From NCBI GenBank assembly GCA_037954665.1, contig JBBMOL010000140.1:992001-1056000 (forward strand): a DNA stretch of 64,000 nt, read 5' to 3'. Each line of letters starts with the position of its first letter. The first letter of the stretch is position 1. Under the pieces are notes generated by a model, which had not been told where the DNA came from, did not search any database, and saw only the letters and a list, made by a program, of their open reading frames with translations. The translations under genes and the position numbers were made by a program. Of this stretch, positions 63,826 to 64,000 are shown one piece after another. The DNA is from Laguncularia racemosa. Lineage: Eukaryota; Streptophyta; Magnoliopsida; Myrtales; Combretaceae.

Positions 63826-64000
63826 GTAAGTGAATAATTTTTAGAGTTGGAGTTTTGTCAGAGGTGTTTCGTGTTAAAGCTTTGTCAACCTTCTTTTCTT
63901 CTTTTAATTATCCCCCCCCCAAAAAAAAAATGTTCTTTTCTTTTTTTACCTCACTAGCTGCGTCATTTTCATCCAAAAAAAAACCTTCTTTTCTTTTTTG

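Overview
The window is nuclear DNA of a flowering plant, most likely a eudicot. It is AT-rich, has spliced genes with GT..AG introns and long intergenic stretches filled with decayed transposable elements, and encodes chloroplast- and mitochondrion-targeted proteins. I see no bacterial operons, CRISPR arrays, phage or rRNA genes. The species cannot be fixed from the sequence alone.

Five real genes are supported. (1) NUP133, a nuclear pore Y-complex scaffold protein, on + at 20335-29825. Its eight coding exons join in frame to 1329 residues. (2) LHCB2, the type II LHCII chlorophyll a/b protein, on + at 40619-42168. It has two exons and 265 residues. (3) An intronless 684-residue PPR protein of the DYW class, on - at 43147-45201, tail to tail with LHCB2. 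(4) A 137-residue plant protein of unknown function with an EAR-type LxLxL motif, on + at 55084-55497. (5) The first two coding exons of mitochondrial HSP90 (HSP90-6/HSP89.1 type), on + from 63261 and running off the right edge.

Layout. 1-20 kb is gene-free: a LINE remnant with an internal triplication (1.6-3.8 kb), SINE-like pieces, a 146-bp-period tandem array (9.5-10.2 kb), a roughly 1 kb segmental duplication (14.2-16.3 kb) and decayed terminal-inverted-repeat elements (17.3-19.2 kb). 20.3-29.8 kb is NUP133, with an Au-like SINE and local duplications in its introns. 30.8-38.6 kb holds LINE fragments and unrecognised AT-rich DNA. 40.5-45.2 kb is the LHCB2/PPR pair. 46.4-53.5 kb is a nested transposon cluster: a large foldback repeat, a dead Mutator-like transposase, a dead plant mobile domain ORF and, inside that ORF, a 2068-bp solo LTR with an intact 5-bp target duplication. 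55-55.5 kb is the small EAR-motif gene. 55.7-62.9 kb is mostly repeat and AT-rich DNA. The HSP90-6 promoter and 5' end close the window.

The genes do not form a functional cluster; each serves a different compartment (nuclear envelope, thylakoid, organelle RNA, probably nucleus, mitochondrion). I found no convincing undescribed biological system. The most informative unusual structures are the nested MULE/PMD/solo-LTR insertion, the large foldback, the nucleosome-length tandem array and the EAR-motif small protein.
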